Position numbers and translations under genes: made by a program
The notes under the pieces: generated by a model
What the model was told of the DNA's origin: nothing
What the model saw: only the letters and a program-made list of their open reading frames with translations
The model's database searches: none
Source: PALSA-607 sp963825425
Lineage (GTDB): Bacteria > Actinomycetota > Actinomycetes > Acidothermales > Acidothermaceae
DNA length: 64,000 nt
Assembly (NCBI GenBank): GCA_963825425.1
Contig: CAWGTF010000010.1
Span: forward strand, 744,001-808,000
Direction: 5' to 3'
Part shown: piece after piece, positions 1 to 8,700 of the stretch
How positions within the stretch are numbered: position 1 is the first letter of the stretch
Layout of the letters: each line of letters begins with the position of its first letter

Positions 1-38
1 TCGGTGCGCAGCGCGGTGACGACGAGCAGGTTGGTCAC
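1..38 (-). CDS. Start of a hopanoid-associated phosphorylase/nucleosidase (HpnG-like), cut by the window edge
   Basis: Only the first 12 codons are present. A GTG at 38 overlaps the TGA of shc as a GTGA junction and reads VTNLLVVTALRT, which resembles the N-terminus of HpnG, the nucleoside-phosphorylase-fold enzyme that releases adenine from adenosylhopane. In Streptomyces the order polyprenyl synthase, shc, hpnG is established, and the same order appears here. The call rests on 12 residues plus context, so it is tentative. Confidence 0.45.
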   Translation of the reverse strand, partial: MTNLLVVTALRT

Positions 39-1951
39 GGCGACCGACGACCTTCTGCGCGCGTCAGGTAGCGACCGAGCGCGCTGAGCGGGAACACCAC
101 CCGGTACATCTCGTAGTTGATGTAGAAGTCGCCGGGAAAGCCGGTGCCGGTGTAGAGGTCTTCGTCCCAGCCGCCGTCGGCTCGCTGCGTCCGCACCAGC
201 CAGTCGACGCCGCGCGTGACGGCGTCGGTGTCGGGGTCGACGGCGAGCAGGCCGAGCAGCGCCCACGCCGTCTGCGACGGGGTCGACTCGCCGCGGCCGC
301 GCCACTCGTCGTCGACGTACGAGCGCAGGTCCTCGCCCCACCCGCCGTCGGCGTTCTGGTGCTTTTCCAGCCAGCGCACGGCGCGCCGGACCGGGTATCG
401 AGTCGCGATCGACACCGGCGGCGACAAGCGCCGGAACGACCGCGCCGGTGCCGTAGACGTAGTTCGCGCCCCAGCGGCCGAACCACGAACCGTCGGCCTC
501 CTGCGCGTCGAGCAGCCATCGCACGCCGCGTCGGCCGCCGTCGTGTCTGCGCCATGCCCGCTGTGGCCGAGCATCTCGACGACGTGCGCGGTCACGTCGG
601 CCGACGGCGGGTCGATGACCGCGCCGAAGTCGCAGAACGGCAGCTTCTCGACCAGCCGGCGGGTGTTGTCGGCGTCGAACGCCCCCCAGCCGCCGTCGCG
701 CGACTGCATGCCGACCGTCCATCGGGTGCCGCGCTGCGACCGCCGCGCGACGTCGGGCCGCAAGACCGGGCCGATGCGACGCAGCGCGAGCACGACCTCG
801 GCGGTGTCGTCGATGTCGGGGTAGACGTCGTTGGCGAACTCGAACGCCCAGCCGGCGGCGTCGAGGTCGGGCCGCTTGCACCGCCCAGTCGCCCTTGACC
901 CGGATCTCCTCGGCGAGCAGCCAGTCGACCGCCGCGCGCACCGGCAGGGTCGTCGGACGTCAGCGCCCGGCATCGAGCAGAGCGCGATGACGGCCAGGCA
1001 GGTGTCCCAGACCGGCGACTGGCAGGCCTCGAGCCGCCGGACGACACCGTCGGGCGTCTCTTCGCGAATCGAGGAAGCCGTCGAGGCCGTTGATCGCCGC
1101 GACCAGCACCGGGTCGTCGAGCGGAGCGGCCGGTCAGGTGCAGCGCCAGGATGGAATAGACCCACGGCGGCTGGATGCCGCCCCACCCGCCGTCGGCCTC
1201 CTGCCGGGCGAGGATCCACTCGGTGGCGTGCTGGAACGCCATCGCCCGGCCCGGCTTGATCGGCGACCGGTCGTAGAGCTTGAGGGCCTTGTCGAGCACC
1301 GAGAAGGCGGTCGCGACTGGGCCGGTCTTCGACCGGCGCAGGTCGCACGCCGGTGCGCAGTTCGGCGAGCGAGAACGGCAGCGGACGCACCGGCCGAAGC
1401 GTTGCGACGATGGTGATGGCGACGACCGTCTGGCGGGCCCAGCAGCCCCAGTCGTAGACGTTGAGCGGAAACCACTTCGGCAGCAGCACGAGCTCAGGCG
1501 GCATCGACGGAAGGTCGTCCCACGACCATTCGCCGAACAGCGCCAGCCAGATCCGGGTGAACACCCGGCTCGCCTCGATGCCGCCGCCGGCGAGGATGAA
1601 GGCGCGGGCGCCGCCATGTGCGGCTCGTCGACGCCGTCGCCGGCCAGGCGCAGCGCGGCGTAGGCCTCGATCGTTGTCGACACGTCGCCAGGACCGCGCT
1701 CGAAGTTCGCCCAGGTGCCGTCCGCGCGTTGCTGCGAGCGGATCCAGCGGGCCGCCTCGGCGGTCTCGCCGGGCTTCAGGATGCCCGAGGAACTGCCGCA
1801 GCAGCAGGTCTTCTGCGTCCATCGTCACGTTGGTGCGCAGCTCGCCCTTCCACCAGCCGGCGGCGTCCTGCCGGCCCACCAGGTGGGCTTGCGCGCGCTT
1901 GACCGCCAAGCCGACCGCGTCGGTCAGGTCGGTGTACGTCTGCGCGGTCAC
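35..1951 (-). CDS. shc: Squalene-hopene cyclase, interrupted by several frameshifts
   Basis: Class II triterpene cyclase that protonates squalene and cyclises it to hopene or hopanol at the membrane. The GTG start at 1951 follows GAGGAGG. The reading frame gives the N-terminus AVKRAQAHLVGRQDAAGWW, the catalytic DIDDTA motif (bases 800-817), repeated QW motifs (DGGWGAF, DGGWGED, DGGWDED) and the C-terminus NYEMYRVVFPLSALGRYL. About 638 codons fits the family (roughly 630-680). The best family match hops between frames near 1790, 1615, 1325, 1130, 900-960 and 400-540. One extra base explains each hop that I resolved. It lies directly after the polyprenyl synthase gene and overlaps the next gene by GTGA, so the three are one operon. 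Sequencing error is likelier than a true pseudogene. Confidence 0.9.
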   Translation of the reverse strand: MTAQTYTDLTDAVGLAVKRAQAHLVGRQDAAGWWKGELRTNVTMDAEDLLLRQFLGHPEARRDRRGGPLDPLAATRGRHLGELRARSWRRVDNDRGLRRAAPGRRRRRRAAHGGARAFILAGGGIEASRVFTRIWLALFGEWSWDDLPSMPPELVLLPKWFPLNVYDWGCWARQTVVAITIVATLRPVRPLPFSLAELRTGVRPAPVEDRPSRDRLLGARQGPQALRPVADQAGPGDGVPARHRVDPRPAGGRRRVGRHPAAVGLFHPGAAPDRPLRSTTRCWSRRSTASTASSIREETPDGVVRRLEACQSPVWDTCLAVIALCSMPGADVRRPCRCARRSTGCSPRRSGSRATGRCKRPDLDAAGWAFEFANDVYPDIDDTAEVVLALRRIGPVLRPDVARRSQRGTRWTVGMQSRDGGWGAFDADNTRRLVEKLPFCDFGAVIDPPSADVTAHVVEMLGHSGHGADTTAADAACDGCSTRRRPTVRGSAAGARTTSTAPARSFRRLSPPVSIATRYPVRRAVRWLEKHQNADGGWGEDLRSYVDDEWRGRGESTPSQTAWALLGLLAVDPDTDAVTRGVDWLVRTQRADGGWDEDLYTGTGFPGDFYINYEMYRVVFPLSALGRYLTRAEGRRSP

Positions 1952-1969
1952 GAGGTCCGTCCTCCTCGA

Positions 1970-3025
1970 TCAGCGATCACGTTCGACGACGTAGCGAGCC
2001 AGCGCCGCCAGATCGGAAGTTGTTCCCGTCGGGGCGGACAAATTCTCGAGGTGCCCAAGCGCGAGGGCGAGTCTGCGGTCGGCCTCGTGCGCGGCCCACT
2101 CAAGGCCGCCGGCCTCGTCGATGAGCTTCGTCGCTGAGTGACGTCGTCGTCGGCGACGAGCGGACCGCCGGCGAGCATCCGAGCCAGCTGCTCGGACGCC
2201 GCGGTGCCAGATGTCAGTGCGGCGACGATCGGCGCACTCCGCTTGCCCGCTCGGACGTCCGACGATGACGACTTGCCGGTCGCAGCGGCATCACCGGTGA
2301 TGCCGAGGATGTCGTCGACCAGCTGGAAGGCCATGCCGAGCTCGTAACCGTAGGCGGCAAGGGCGTCGACGACGCCCGCGTCGGCGCCAGCAGCCAGCGC
2401 CCCGATCGACGACGAACACGCCAGCAGCGCGGCCGTCTTGCCGGCCTCCATCGCGAGCACTTCATCGAGGTCGACGTCACGCCGCAGGCCCAGATCGAGG
2501 TCCGCGGACTGCCCGTCGATCAGCCCCTCGACCGCTGCCAGCAGGCTCGGCAGCGCGCGGTGTCCGGGCGCACCGTCGCGGACGAGGACGTCGACCGCCG
2601 CTGTCAGCATGGCGTTGCCCGCCAGGATGGCCTGCCCCTCGCCGAAGACCACCCACGCGGTCGGGCGGTGCCGCCGCTCGACGTCGCGATCCATGATGTC
2701 GTCGTGGAGCAGCGAGAAGTTGTGCACCAGCTCGACCGCGACCGCCGCGGGAACGCCCTTGGGCAGCGGTGCCGCCGCCGGCTTGGGCCGACAGCACGGC
2801 CAGCGTCGGCCGGATCGCCTTCCCGCCCACGCCGTCGCCGGGGAGCGGTTGACCGTCGGCGTCGACCCAGCCCAGGTGATAGGCGGCGATCCGGCGCATC
2901 TGCTCGCCCTGGAGGCGGTCGACCGCAGCCCGCAGAGCCGGGACGACGAGGGCTCGGGCTCGGGCGAGGACGGCGGGTGGCTCGACGGTGTCCTCACCCT
3001 TGTCGGTAGCGCGAAGCTCATCCAT
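1970..3025 (-). CDS. Polyprenyl diphosphate synthase (FPP/GGPP synthase family), two frameshifts
   Basis: Trans-isoprenyl diphosphate synthase that condenses IPP with an allylic diphosphate; here it probably supplies FPP for squalene. The first Asp-rich motif is HDDIMDRD and the second is QLVDDILGITGD, with the helper segment MEAGKTAALL between them. The N-terminal part (MDELRATDKG to RPTLAVLSAQAGGG) and the middle (KGVPAAVAVELVHNFSLL) lie in different frames, joined near 2775. A second shift near 2130 restores the C-terminus (AADRRL-like, then ARYVVERDR and stop at 1970). The ATG at 3025 was chosen; an upstream GTG at 3088 is possible. It precedes shc by 18 bases and is divergent from the aminotransferase. 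Confidence 0.85.
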
Positions 3026-3194
3026 GTCGTCGCCCGCCGCGTGGTCTAGAACGGGTAAGTAAGGACTCAGTAAACCGTTGCTTTCCACCGCTGTATATCA
3101 GATGGTGCCCTTGAGTTGCCGATTCATTGTGCTCCCTGCGATCGGCTACGGTGCCTCCTGAGGGCGCCGAATCTGCGAGGAGGTGGGCTCACCG

Positions 3195-4592
3195 ATGGGA
3201 CCGGGTGAACCGGCTGACCAGCCATTCAATCTTCGCGACGTCCTCGCCGAGCGCGGAGACGAGCGCTACGACCTGCACCGGCGGTATCTGAACCCGCAGC
3301 TGCCGCGGATGCTGCACGCGATCGGCTTCGACAAGGTCTACACCAGGGCGCAGGGCGCCTACCTCTACGACGCGGACGGCGCGGACTACCTCGACATGCT
3401 GGCCGGCTTCGGCGTGTTCGCCCTCGGCCGCCACCACCCGGTCGTTCGGCAGGCGATCCACGACGTCGTCGACGCCGACCTCGCCGATCTGACCCAGTTC
3501 GACGCCCCGCCGCTCGCAGGCCCGCTCGCTGAGGCACTGCTGGCCAAGGTGCCACATCTCGACCGGGTCTACTTCGGCAACAGCGGCACCGAAGCTGTCG
3601 AGGCCGCCCTGAAGTTCGCCCGCTTCGCGACCGGGCGACGCCGCATCATCTACTGCGAGCACGCCTTCCACGGACTCACCGCAGGTTCGCTTTCGGTCAA
3701 CGGATCGAATGCGTTCCGCAAGGGCTTCGGGCCGATGCTTCCCGACGCCGCAATTCCGTTCGGCGACCTGCGGGCGCTCGAGCGCGAACTGCGCCGCGGC
3801 GACGTGGCCGGCTTCCTCATCGAGCCGATCCAGGGGAAAGGCGTCGCCGTCTCCCCGCCCGGTTTCCTACCCGCGGCACAAGAACTGCTCCGCAGCCACA
3901 AGGCGCTCCTGATCGCCGACGAGGTGCAGTGCGGGGTCGGCCGCACCGGCGACTTCTTCGCCTTCCAAAACGAGGACGTCGAACCCGACCTGATCGCCGC
4001 AGCGAAGGCGCTGTCGGGTGGCTACATCCCGATTGGCGCCACGATCGGCCGCGACTGGATCTTCGCCAAGGTCTACTCATCGATGGACCGGGTCCTGGTG
4101 CACGACTCCACCTTCGGCTCGAACGCGCAGGCTATGGCCGCCGGCCTGGCCACCATGCACGTTCTCGAGCACGAGCACGTCATCGACAATGCGCGCAAGA
4201 TCGGCGAGCTCCTCCAGTCACGGCTCGCCGAGCTCGTCGACCGCTACGAGCTCCTGCACGAGGTCCGCGGCCGGGGTCTCATGATCGGCATCGAGTTCGG
4301 CCGCCCGACGTCGTGGAAGCTGCGCGGCTCGTGGACCGCGCTGCAGGCCGCCAGGAAAGGCCTCTTCGCGCAGACGATCGTGCACGCCTTGTTCCACCAG
4401 CATCGGATCCTCACCCAGGTCTCCGGTGACCACCTCGAAGTGATCAAGCTGATCCCGCCGCTGATCATCGGCGAGCGCGAGGTCGACCGGTTCATCGATG
4501 CGTTCGTCGATGTGATGGACGAGGCACATCGCGGATCGGGTCTCGTGTGGGATTTCGGCAAGACCCTGGTCAAGCAGGCCCGCGCCAAGTAG
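3195..4592 (+). CDS. hpnO: Class III PLP aminotransferase, HpnO-like
   Basis: A 465-residue fold-type I aminotransferase of the ornithine/acetylornithine group. Visible motifs are FGNSGTEAVEAALKFAR (cofactor phosphate contact), HAFHGLTAGSLS, LIADEVQCGVGRTG (Asp contacting the pyridine N) and AAAKALSGGYIPIG with the Schiff-base lysine. HpnO converts bacteriohopane-aldehyde to aminobacteriohopanetriol, and the position beside shc supports that role over ornithine metabolism. ATG 3195 is preferred because AGGAGG lies about ten bases upstream; a GTG at 3183 overlaps that site. It is divergent from the polyprenyl synthase across a roughly 170-base shared promoter region. The C-terminus is intact, with a hairpin terminator just after. 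Confidence 0.85.
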   Translation: MGPGEPADQPFNLRDVLAERGDERYDLHRRYLNPQLPRMLHAIGFDKVYTRAQGAYLYDADGADYLDMLAGFGVFALGRHHPVVRQAIHDVVDADLADLTQFDAPPLAGPLAEALLAKVPHLDRVYFGNSGTEAVEAALKFARFATGRRRIIYCEHAFHGLTAGSLSVNGSNAFRKGFGPMLPDAAIPFGDLRALERELRRGDVAGFLIEPIQGKGVAVSPPGFLPAAQELLRSHKALLIADEVQCGVGRTGDFFAFQNEDVEPDLIAAAKALSGGYIPIGATIGRDWIFAKVYSSMDRVLVHDSTFGSNAQAMAAGLATMHVLEHEHVIDNARKIGELLQSRLAELVDRYELLHEVRGRGLMIGIEFGRPTSWKLRGSWTALQAARKGLFAQTIVHALFHQHRILTQVSGDHLEVIKLIPPLIIGEREVDRFIDAFVDVMDEAHRGSGLVWDFGKTLVKQARAK

Positions 4593-4606
4593 CGCCCTTA
4601 CTGGGA

Positions 4607-4636
4607 GGCCGAGGCTGGTAGCGGTCAGCGTCGGCC
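4607..4636. terminator. Hairpin terminator between convergent genes
   Basis: GGCCGA-g-GCTG, an eight-base loop, then CAGC-g-TCGGCC forms a ten-pair stem with one internal G/G mismatch. It fits exactly between the stop of the aminotransferase and the stop of the convergent lipoprotein gene, so it can serve both strands. There is no U-tract, as is common in actinobacteria. Confidence 0.65.
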
Positions 4637-4639
4637 GCG

Positions 4640-5359
4640 TCAGCCGATTGCCGCGAACACGTCCTTGCAGAGTGTGCCGAGCTTCGTCGCGTAGGCAGCC
4701 GCGCTCGCCGCAGTTACTCCCCCATCGCCGACACTCGGGTCATAGGCCAGGCTGAGAATTTGGGTGTCATTCGTCTTCACTTCACACGTGACGTGGCCCT
4801 TGTGCGCGTACAAGTCAGGCGGGCCGTTCTGCGCCTGGGTCCACACCGCGATGTCGCCGATGCCAGGTAGGGGCGTCGCGGGGACGTTCTCCGCGGCGAC
4901 GTCCGACTCGTAATTCGCCATCGCCACATCCTCGGGCTCGACCGTGACAGTCACGGCCTGGTCGGCCGGGTCGATCGTGCACGCGAAGATGCCGTCCGGG
5001 TCCTGGTTGTTGGGATCGAACCCGATTGAATCGATCGGCAGCTGCACGGTGGCCTGCGCATCGGCGATGGTGATCGCCGAACACACGTTCGTGACGAAAC
5101 CCGATGACGCAGGCCCCAACGTCGGTGCTCCTCCGTTGCTGGCCCCGGGTGCCACCGACGCAGTCGGAGCGGAGGGGGCAGTGGGCGCCGAGGCTGCGGG
5201 AGTGCTCGGTGCCGAGCTGGCGGGTGCGGCGGTGTTGGCCGCAGACGCACTCGTCGCGGAGGTCGTCCCGGCTGTCGTGGTGGGCTTCGCGCGAGCACCC
5301 GATCCGCCGCTACATCCGGCCACGAGACAGGTCGCAGCAACAAGTGCCGCGAGGCGCAT
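4640..5359 (-). CDS. Secreted lipoprotein, DUF3558-like
   Basis: A 239-residue exported protein. The ATG at 5359 gives MRLAALVAATCLVAGCSGG, a classic signal peptide with lipobox LVAGC. A Ser/Thr/Ala/Pro-rich linker follows (about residues 25-85). The globular part begins NVCSAITIADAQATVQLP and contains FACTIDP, a pattern of spaced Cys and hydrophobic strands like DUF3558 lipoproteins of actinobacteria. Function is unknown. It lies 32 bases downstream of the protease gene on the same strand and is likely cotranscribed. A longer frame reaching 5437 is rejected because it would bury the signal peptide. Confidence 0.8.
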   Translation of the reverse strand: MRLAALVAATCLVAGCSGGSGARAKPTTTAGTTSATSASAANTAAPASSAPSTPAASAPTAPSAPTASVAPGASNGGAPTLGPASSGFVTNVCSAITIADAQATVQLPIDSIGFDPNNQDPDGIFACTIDPADQAVTVTVEPEDVAMANYESDVAAENVPATPLPGIGDIAVWTQAQNGPPDLYAHKGHVTCEVKTNDTQILSLAYDPSVGDGGVTAASAAAYATKLGTLCKDVFAAIG

Positions 5360-5391
5360 GGTGGGCGGTTGCGTCACGACGTCCGTCGTGG

Positions 5392-6447
5392 TCAGTGCAG
5401 CGCCGTGCACGACGAACCTGACAACACGGTCGAACAAAGCCTCGACAGCCGCAGTGCGATGTTCAGGTTCTGCACCACGGGCGTGTTCGCATCAGCGACC
5501 GCGCCGGCGTCGACGATCCCGACGACGTTGCCCGACCGGTCGACGACCGGACCGCCCGAGCTGCCGTTGCTGATCGGCGCACTGTCAAGAAAGTACGAGG
5601 GGTACACCTGCGACACGTTGCCTGACGTCACGTTGTCATTGACACCGAGCGGGTTTCCGACCGCCATGAGAAACTCGCCGACGACCGGGGCCGCAGCCGG
5701 CCGCAGCGTGGGCAGCGTGGCAGTCGTGTCGAGGATCGCGACGTCCTCGCGTGGGTCGAAGGCACGAAGGTGCACCGGCAATGTCTGGCCGCCGCGCGAG
5801 AGAGAGACGAACGCACCCGTCGACGGATCGGTACAAGCGTGGATCACGTGCTCAGCCGTGACAATGGTCGTGGCGTAGCCGGCCGCTGCTGGCAGCGAGA
5901 GCGCGAACCCGGTGCCGGTATCACCGCTTGCTCCTGTCGTGCAGGTGATGAGGACCACCGACGGCGACACCTGCGTGGCAAGCGCAACGAGATCTGGCGG
6001 CAACTGCTTCGTCGTGACGTTCAGCTGCTTGGTGGTTGAGCTCAGCTGTTGCTCGTCGGCGCCGAGGCGGGTTTGCGCGGTCTGTAGTTGCGACTGCGTG
6101 GTACCCAACTTGCTTTGGGTCGTGGCCAATTGCGTTTGGGTGGCGCCTAGTCGGCTACCCAAGTCAGTGAGAGTCTGCTGTTGCGCATCCACAGTCGTCG
6201 CGAGCGCCGACACCTGCGCCTGTTCGGAGGCCGCGGCCACCCGCAGCGTTGCGAGCTGGCCCCGAGTGCTCGAGAGCCGGTGCGCCTGACTCCATCCGAA
6301 GACACCGGCACCGGCGACTGCCGTTGCCAAGACACAGGTAAGGGCGAGCAGCCAACGCGCGGACCGTACCGACCGCGTCAACGAACTCGGCGACGGTTCG
6401 GGAAGCGGTGGTGGCGCGGGAGGCGGATAAGCCTGCGCGATGTCCAT
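5392..6447 (-). CDS. Membrane-anchored trypsin-like serine protease with leucine-heptad stalk
   Basis: 351 residues. A Pro-rich cytoplasmic tail (1-22) is followed by one transmembrane segment (about 32-50), a coiled coil (about 58-150) and a chymotrypsin-fold protease domain (about 152-345). Leucines fall at 93, 100, 107, 114, 121, 128, 135, 142 and 149, an unbroken heptad ladder with Gln/Thr-rich intervening residues. Catalytic residues appear as TAEH200, RED235VAIL and GSS297GGP. The active domain should face outside the cytoplasmic membrane on a long rod, as in HtrA/DegS-like anchored proteases, but there is no PDZ domain. Cys at 169 and 205, and at 338 and 347, could form disulfides. It sits between two lipoprotein genes on the same strand. 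Substrate unknown. Confidence 0.85.
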   Translation of the reverse strand: MDIAQAYPPPAPPPLPEPSPSSLTRSVRSARWLLALTCVLATAVAGAGVFGWSQAHRLSSTRGQLATLRVAAASEQAQVSALATTVDAQQQTLTDLGSRLGATQTQLATTQSKLGTTQSQLQTAQTRLGADEQQLSSTTKQLNVTTKQLPPDLVALATQVSPSVVLITCTTGASGDTGTGFALSLPAAAGYATTIVTAEHVIHACTDPSTGAFVSLSRGGQTLPVHLRAFDPREDVAILDTTATLPTLRPAAAPVVGEFLMAVGNPLGVNDNVTSGNVSQVYPSYFLDSAPISNGSSGGPVVDRSGNVVGIVDAGAVADANTPVVQNLNIALRLSRLCSTVLSGSSCTALH

Positions 6448-6510
6448 GCCCCCCGCCTCCCTCGGATCGCGGCGCGCCCGGAACCTGTTGCAGCCTTGCC
6501 TCGGGACCCG

Positions 6511-7323
6511 TTAGGCGGCCGGTGACGAGGCGCCCGCCTGAGTGACGACGGCGCCGGGCGGCAGCTCGAACAGCGATGCCGGCGGCGACGACGTGTAGCT
6601 CTTGATCTCGAAACTCGTGTTGTCGCCCGACACCTTGACCAAACCGAGAATGCCCTCAGCCGTCGTGCAGATCGTGCTTTCCCCGGTGTCGCCAGGCGCC
6701 GAGAAGTTGACGCACGACATTGGGAACCCGTTCACGGTCATCGTTGACGACGTGACCTTGTCACCGGCAAATCCCGCGGCGATCGAGAACCCCTTCAAGA
6801 AGTTGACCCAGTGAGCTGGTGTGTAGAAGTCGACGATCGCGTTCTGCTGCTCGACGTCGCCGGGTGCCAACATCTGACACGCCCACGTCCCCTTGCCAGC
6901 TGTGCCAGACGTGTCGGGCGGCGTGCACGAGTACTCACCTGTCGAGTTCACGATGATGTCAACGCTCGGCGAGGCGGCGCCGTTGGTGCCGGCGCTGCCG
7001 GTGCTCGAAGGCGTGCTCGTGAACAAGACATCCTTTGGCGGCTGGACGGCGTAAACGACGGTCGTCGGACTGTCGCCGGTTGTCACGTAGGTCGCCTCGA
7101 ACGGCTTCGCTTGGTCGGACTGGATCTTGCTCGTGAACGTATCCATGGTCTTCCGGTTCGCCTCCACGCTGTGCGCAACCGACTTGACCTTGTTGATCGC
7201 CGAGCACCCGCCGAGCCCCAAGCCACCCATCATGACGGCGACCGCGACGACACCAGCGGTGCGCCGAGGCGCAAGCGCGCGAACCGAGCGGTCAAGATGT
7301 GGGGTCCGGCCTGATGGGTTCAC
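6511..7323 (-). CDS. Secreted lipoprotein of unknown function
   Basis: 270 residues. The GTG start at 7323 has GAGAGG about ten bases upstream. The signal peptide ends in the lipobox LGLGGC (around residue 40). The mature part contains CTPPDTSG, WACQML and SCVNFSAP, giving four cysteines that could pair in two disulfides, and ends with a Pro/Ala tail. The fold suggests a LolA/LppX-like or DUF-type lipoprotein, but I do not recognise a family securely. It is the first gene of a likely three-gene envelope unit with the protease and the second lipoprotein. Confidence 0.8.
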   Translation of the reverse strand: MNPSGRTPHLDRSVRALAPRRTAGVVAVAVMMGGLGLGGCSAINKVKSVAHSVEANRKTMDTFTSKIQSDQAKPFEATYVTTGDSPTTVVYAVQPPKDVLFTSTPSSTGSAGTNGAASPSVDIIVNSTGEYSCTPPDTSGTAGKGTWACQMLAPGDVEQQNAIVDFYTPAHWVNFLKGFSIAAGFAGDKVTSSTMTVNGFPMSCVNFSAPGDTGESTICTTAEGILGLVKVSGDNTSFEIKSYTSSPPASLFELPPGAVVTQAGASSPAA

Positions 7324-7453
7324 TGTCTGAGCCTCTCGTTGCTGGCACGCGAACGCGCGATCCCGACGTTCTCATCGCGGAGAATACGACGTCCGCGGCC
7401 CGACGGCAGCGGCGCGCCGATGAATTTCAGCCGTCGCGCTCGTCTGTATCCAG

Positions 7454-7663
7454 ATGGTTACGTCTGCGCCGCGCCCGACGGATCGCGTGGTCGTCGACTG
7501 GGACGTCGCCGGTTTGCCGGCTGATCTGCCCACGGTCGAGGTACTCGCGCGATTGCAGTTGGCCGCTCGACAACGAGGATTCACGCTGCGATTGCGCAGC
7601 GCCCCCGCTGAACTCGTCGATTTGATCGCCTTGCTGGGCCTGCGCGACGTGCTCCGCAGTTGA
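7454..7663 (+). CDS. Small STAS-like domain protein
   Basis: 69 residues from an ATG. RVVVDWDVAGLPADLPTVEVL, then LQLAARQRGFTLRLRSAP and AELVDLIALLGLRDVLRS, matches the beta-alpha pattern of a minimal STAS domain of the anti-sigma-antagonist type seen beside regulators in actinobacteria. It lacks an obvious phosphorylatable DSSG serine. It converges with the sigma-factor gene, with a 3-base gap, which makes a regulatory link to that sigma factor possible but unproven. Confidence 0.6.
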   Translation: MVTSAPRPTDRVVVDWDVAGLPADLPTVEVLARLQLAARQRGFTLRLRSAPAELVDLIALLGLRDVLRS

Positions 7664-7666
7664 CCG

Positions 7667-8650
7667 TCAGGCCTCGAACTCGAGCGGCAGGCCGAAGAGC
7701 GGGAAGAGCGTCTTCGTTGCCAAGAAGAACGTGATCTCCCCGATCACGCCGTCACGCAACTCGACGACCTGCAGAGCCCACGGCTCGTAGCCACCGGCCG
7801 GGCTCGGCTTGTATTGGCCGAACGCCGCCGACCCGTTCGCGGTCATGGTGGGAATCACCCGCGAGCCCTGACACCCGATGCCGGGCCCGAACCACCAGGC
7901 CAAGATGTCATCACGGCCCGACAGCCACAGGTCGTACGGCGGCATCGACTGGATCGCGTCGTCGTGGATCAAGGCGGTCAGCGCCTCGATGTCGTAGGCC
8001 TCGAACGCTGTGACGTAACGGGCAAGCAGCTCGCGGTCAGCCGCCTTCAATTGCGAAGCCGGGACGGACGCCGACGGCTTGGCCGTCTCGAGCGTGGCGC
8101 GCGCCCGCTGCAACGCGCTGTTCACCGACGCCGTGGTCGTCTCGAGGAGCTCGGCGACCTCCGTCGCCTTCCACTGCAGCACCTCGCACAAGATGAGGAC
8201 GGCGCGCTGGCGGGGCGGCAGGTGCTGCAGTGCAGCGACGAACGCGAGCCGAACGCTGTCGCGCGCGACAGCGATGTCCGCTGGATCGCCTTCCCCGGCA
8301 ACGATCAGCTGGTCAGGCACCGGCTCGAGCCAGGTCGTCTCCGGCAGCATGTTGAGGTTGGTCGCCACTGGCTCCCGCGCCGGGCCGAAATCCATCGGCC
8401 GCGCACGACGCTCGACACTTCGGCGCATGTCGAGGCAGACATTTGTCGCGATCTTGTAGAGCCACGAGCGCAGTGACGAGCGGCCCTCGAAGCTGTCGTA
8501 TCCCCGCCACGCTCGGATGAAGGTGTCCTGGACGGCGTCGTCGGCGTCGAAGGGTGACGCGAGCATGCGATAGCAGAAGCCGCGCAACTCGACTCGGTAC
8601 TGCTCGAATCGATCTTCGAGCTCCTGCGGCATCCCGGTGGTTGTGCTCAT
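7667..8650 (-). CDS. sigG: ECF sigma factor, SigG type, with C-terminal SnoaL-like domain
   Basis: 327 residues. Region 2 (about 15-80) carries FDADDAVQDTFIRAWRGY and SFEGRSSLRSWLYKIATN. Region 4 (about 130-185) carries LQHLPPRQRAVLILCEVLQW and a helix-turn-helix. A SnoaL/NTF2-like domain follows (about 205-315; LARYVTAFEAYDIEALTALI, MPPYDLW, TLFPLFGLP). This architecture and wording are those of mycobacterial SigG and its relatives, in which the C-terminal domain replaces a separate anti-sigma factor as an autonomous control module. The start lies in a 32-base tandem duplication that also creates two tiny upstream frames with ATGA junctions (see repeat). No strong Shine-Dalgarno precedes the ATG. 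Confidence 0.85.
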   Translation of the reverse strand: MSTTTGMPQELEDRFEQYRVELRGFCYRMLASPFDADDAVQDTFIRAWRGYDSFEGRSSLRSWLYKIATNVCLDMRRSVERRARPMDFGPAREPVATNLNMLPETTWLEPVPDQLIVAGEGDPADIAVARDSVRLAFVAALQHLPPRQRAVLILCEVLQWKATEVAELLETTTASVNSALQRARATLETAKPSASVPASQLKAADRELLARYVTAFEAYDIEALTALIHDDAIQSMPPYDLWLSGRDDILAWWFGPGIGCQGSRVIPTMTANGSAAFGQYKPSPAGGYEPWALQVVELRDGVIGEITFFLATKTLFPLFGLPLEFEA

Positions 8651-8700
8651 GGGCGCACCGGGGTGATCGTGGTTGTGCTCATGGGCGCACCGGGGTGATC
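8637..8700. repeat. Exact 32-base tandem duplication over the sigma-factor start
   Basis: Two identical 32-base units abut (8637-8668 and 8669-8700), each beginning GTGGTTGTGCTCATGG on the plus strand. On the minus strand each copy holds an ATGA. The upstream ATG at 8682 reads MSTTTITPVRP and stops at the ATGA of the real start at 8650. An ATG further upstream, at 8708-8706 by the base order, reads MTTITPVRP and stops at the 8682 ATGA. Confidence 0.85.

Noticed and set aside
592..1683. Separate 363-residue minus-strand protein inside shc
   Set aside because: It contains shc text in the alternate frame and is explained by frameshifts.
3183..3194. GTG start for the aminotransferase at 3183
   Set aside because: It overlaps the AGGAGG that best serves the ATG at 3195.
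5360..5437. N-terminal extension of the DUF3558-like lipoprotein
   Set aside because: It would place 26 extra residues before a textbook signal peptide and overlap the protease stop.
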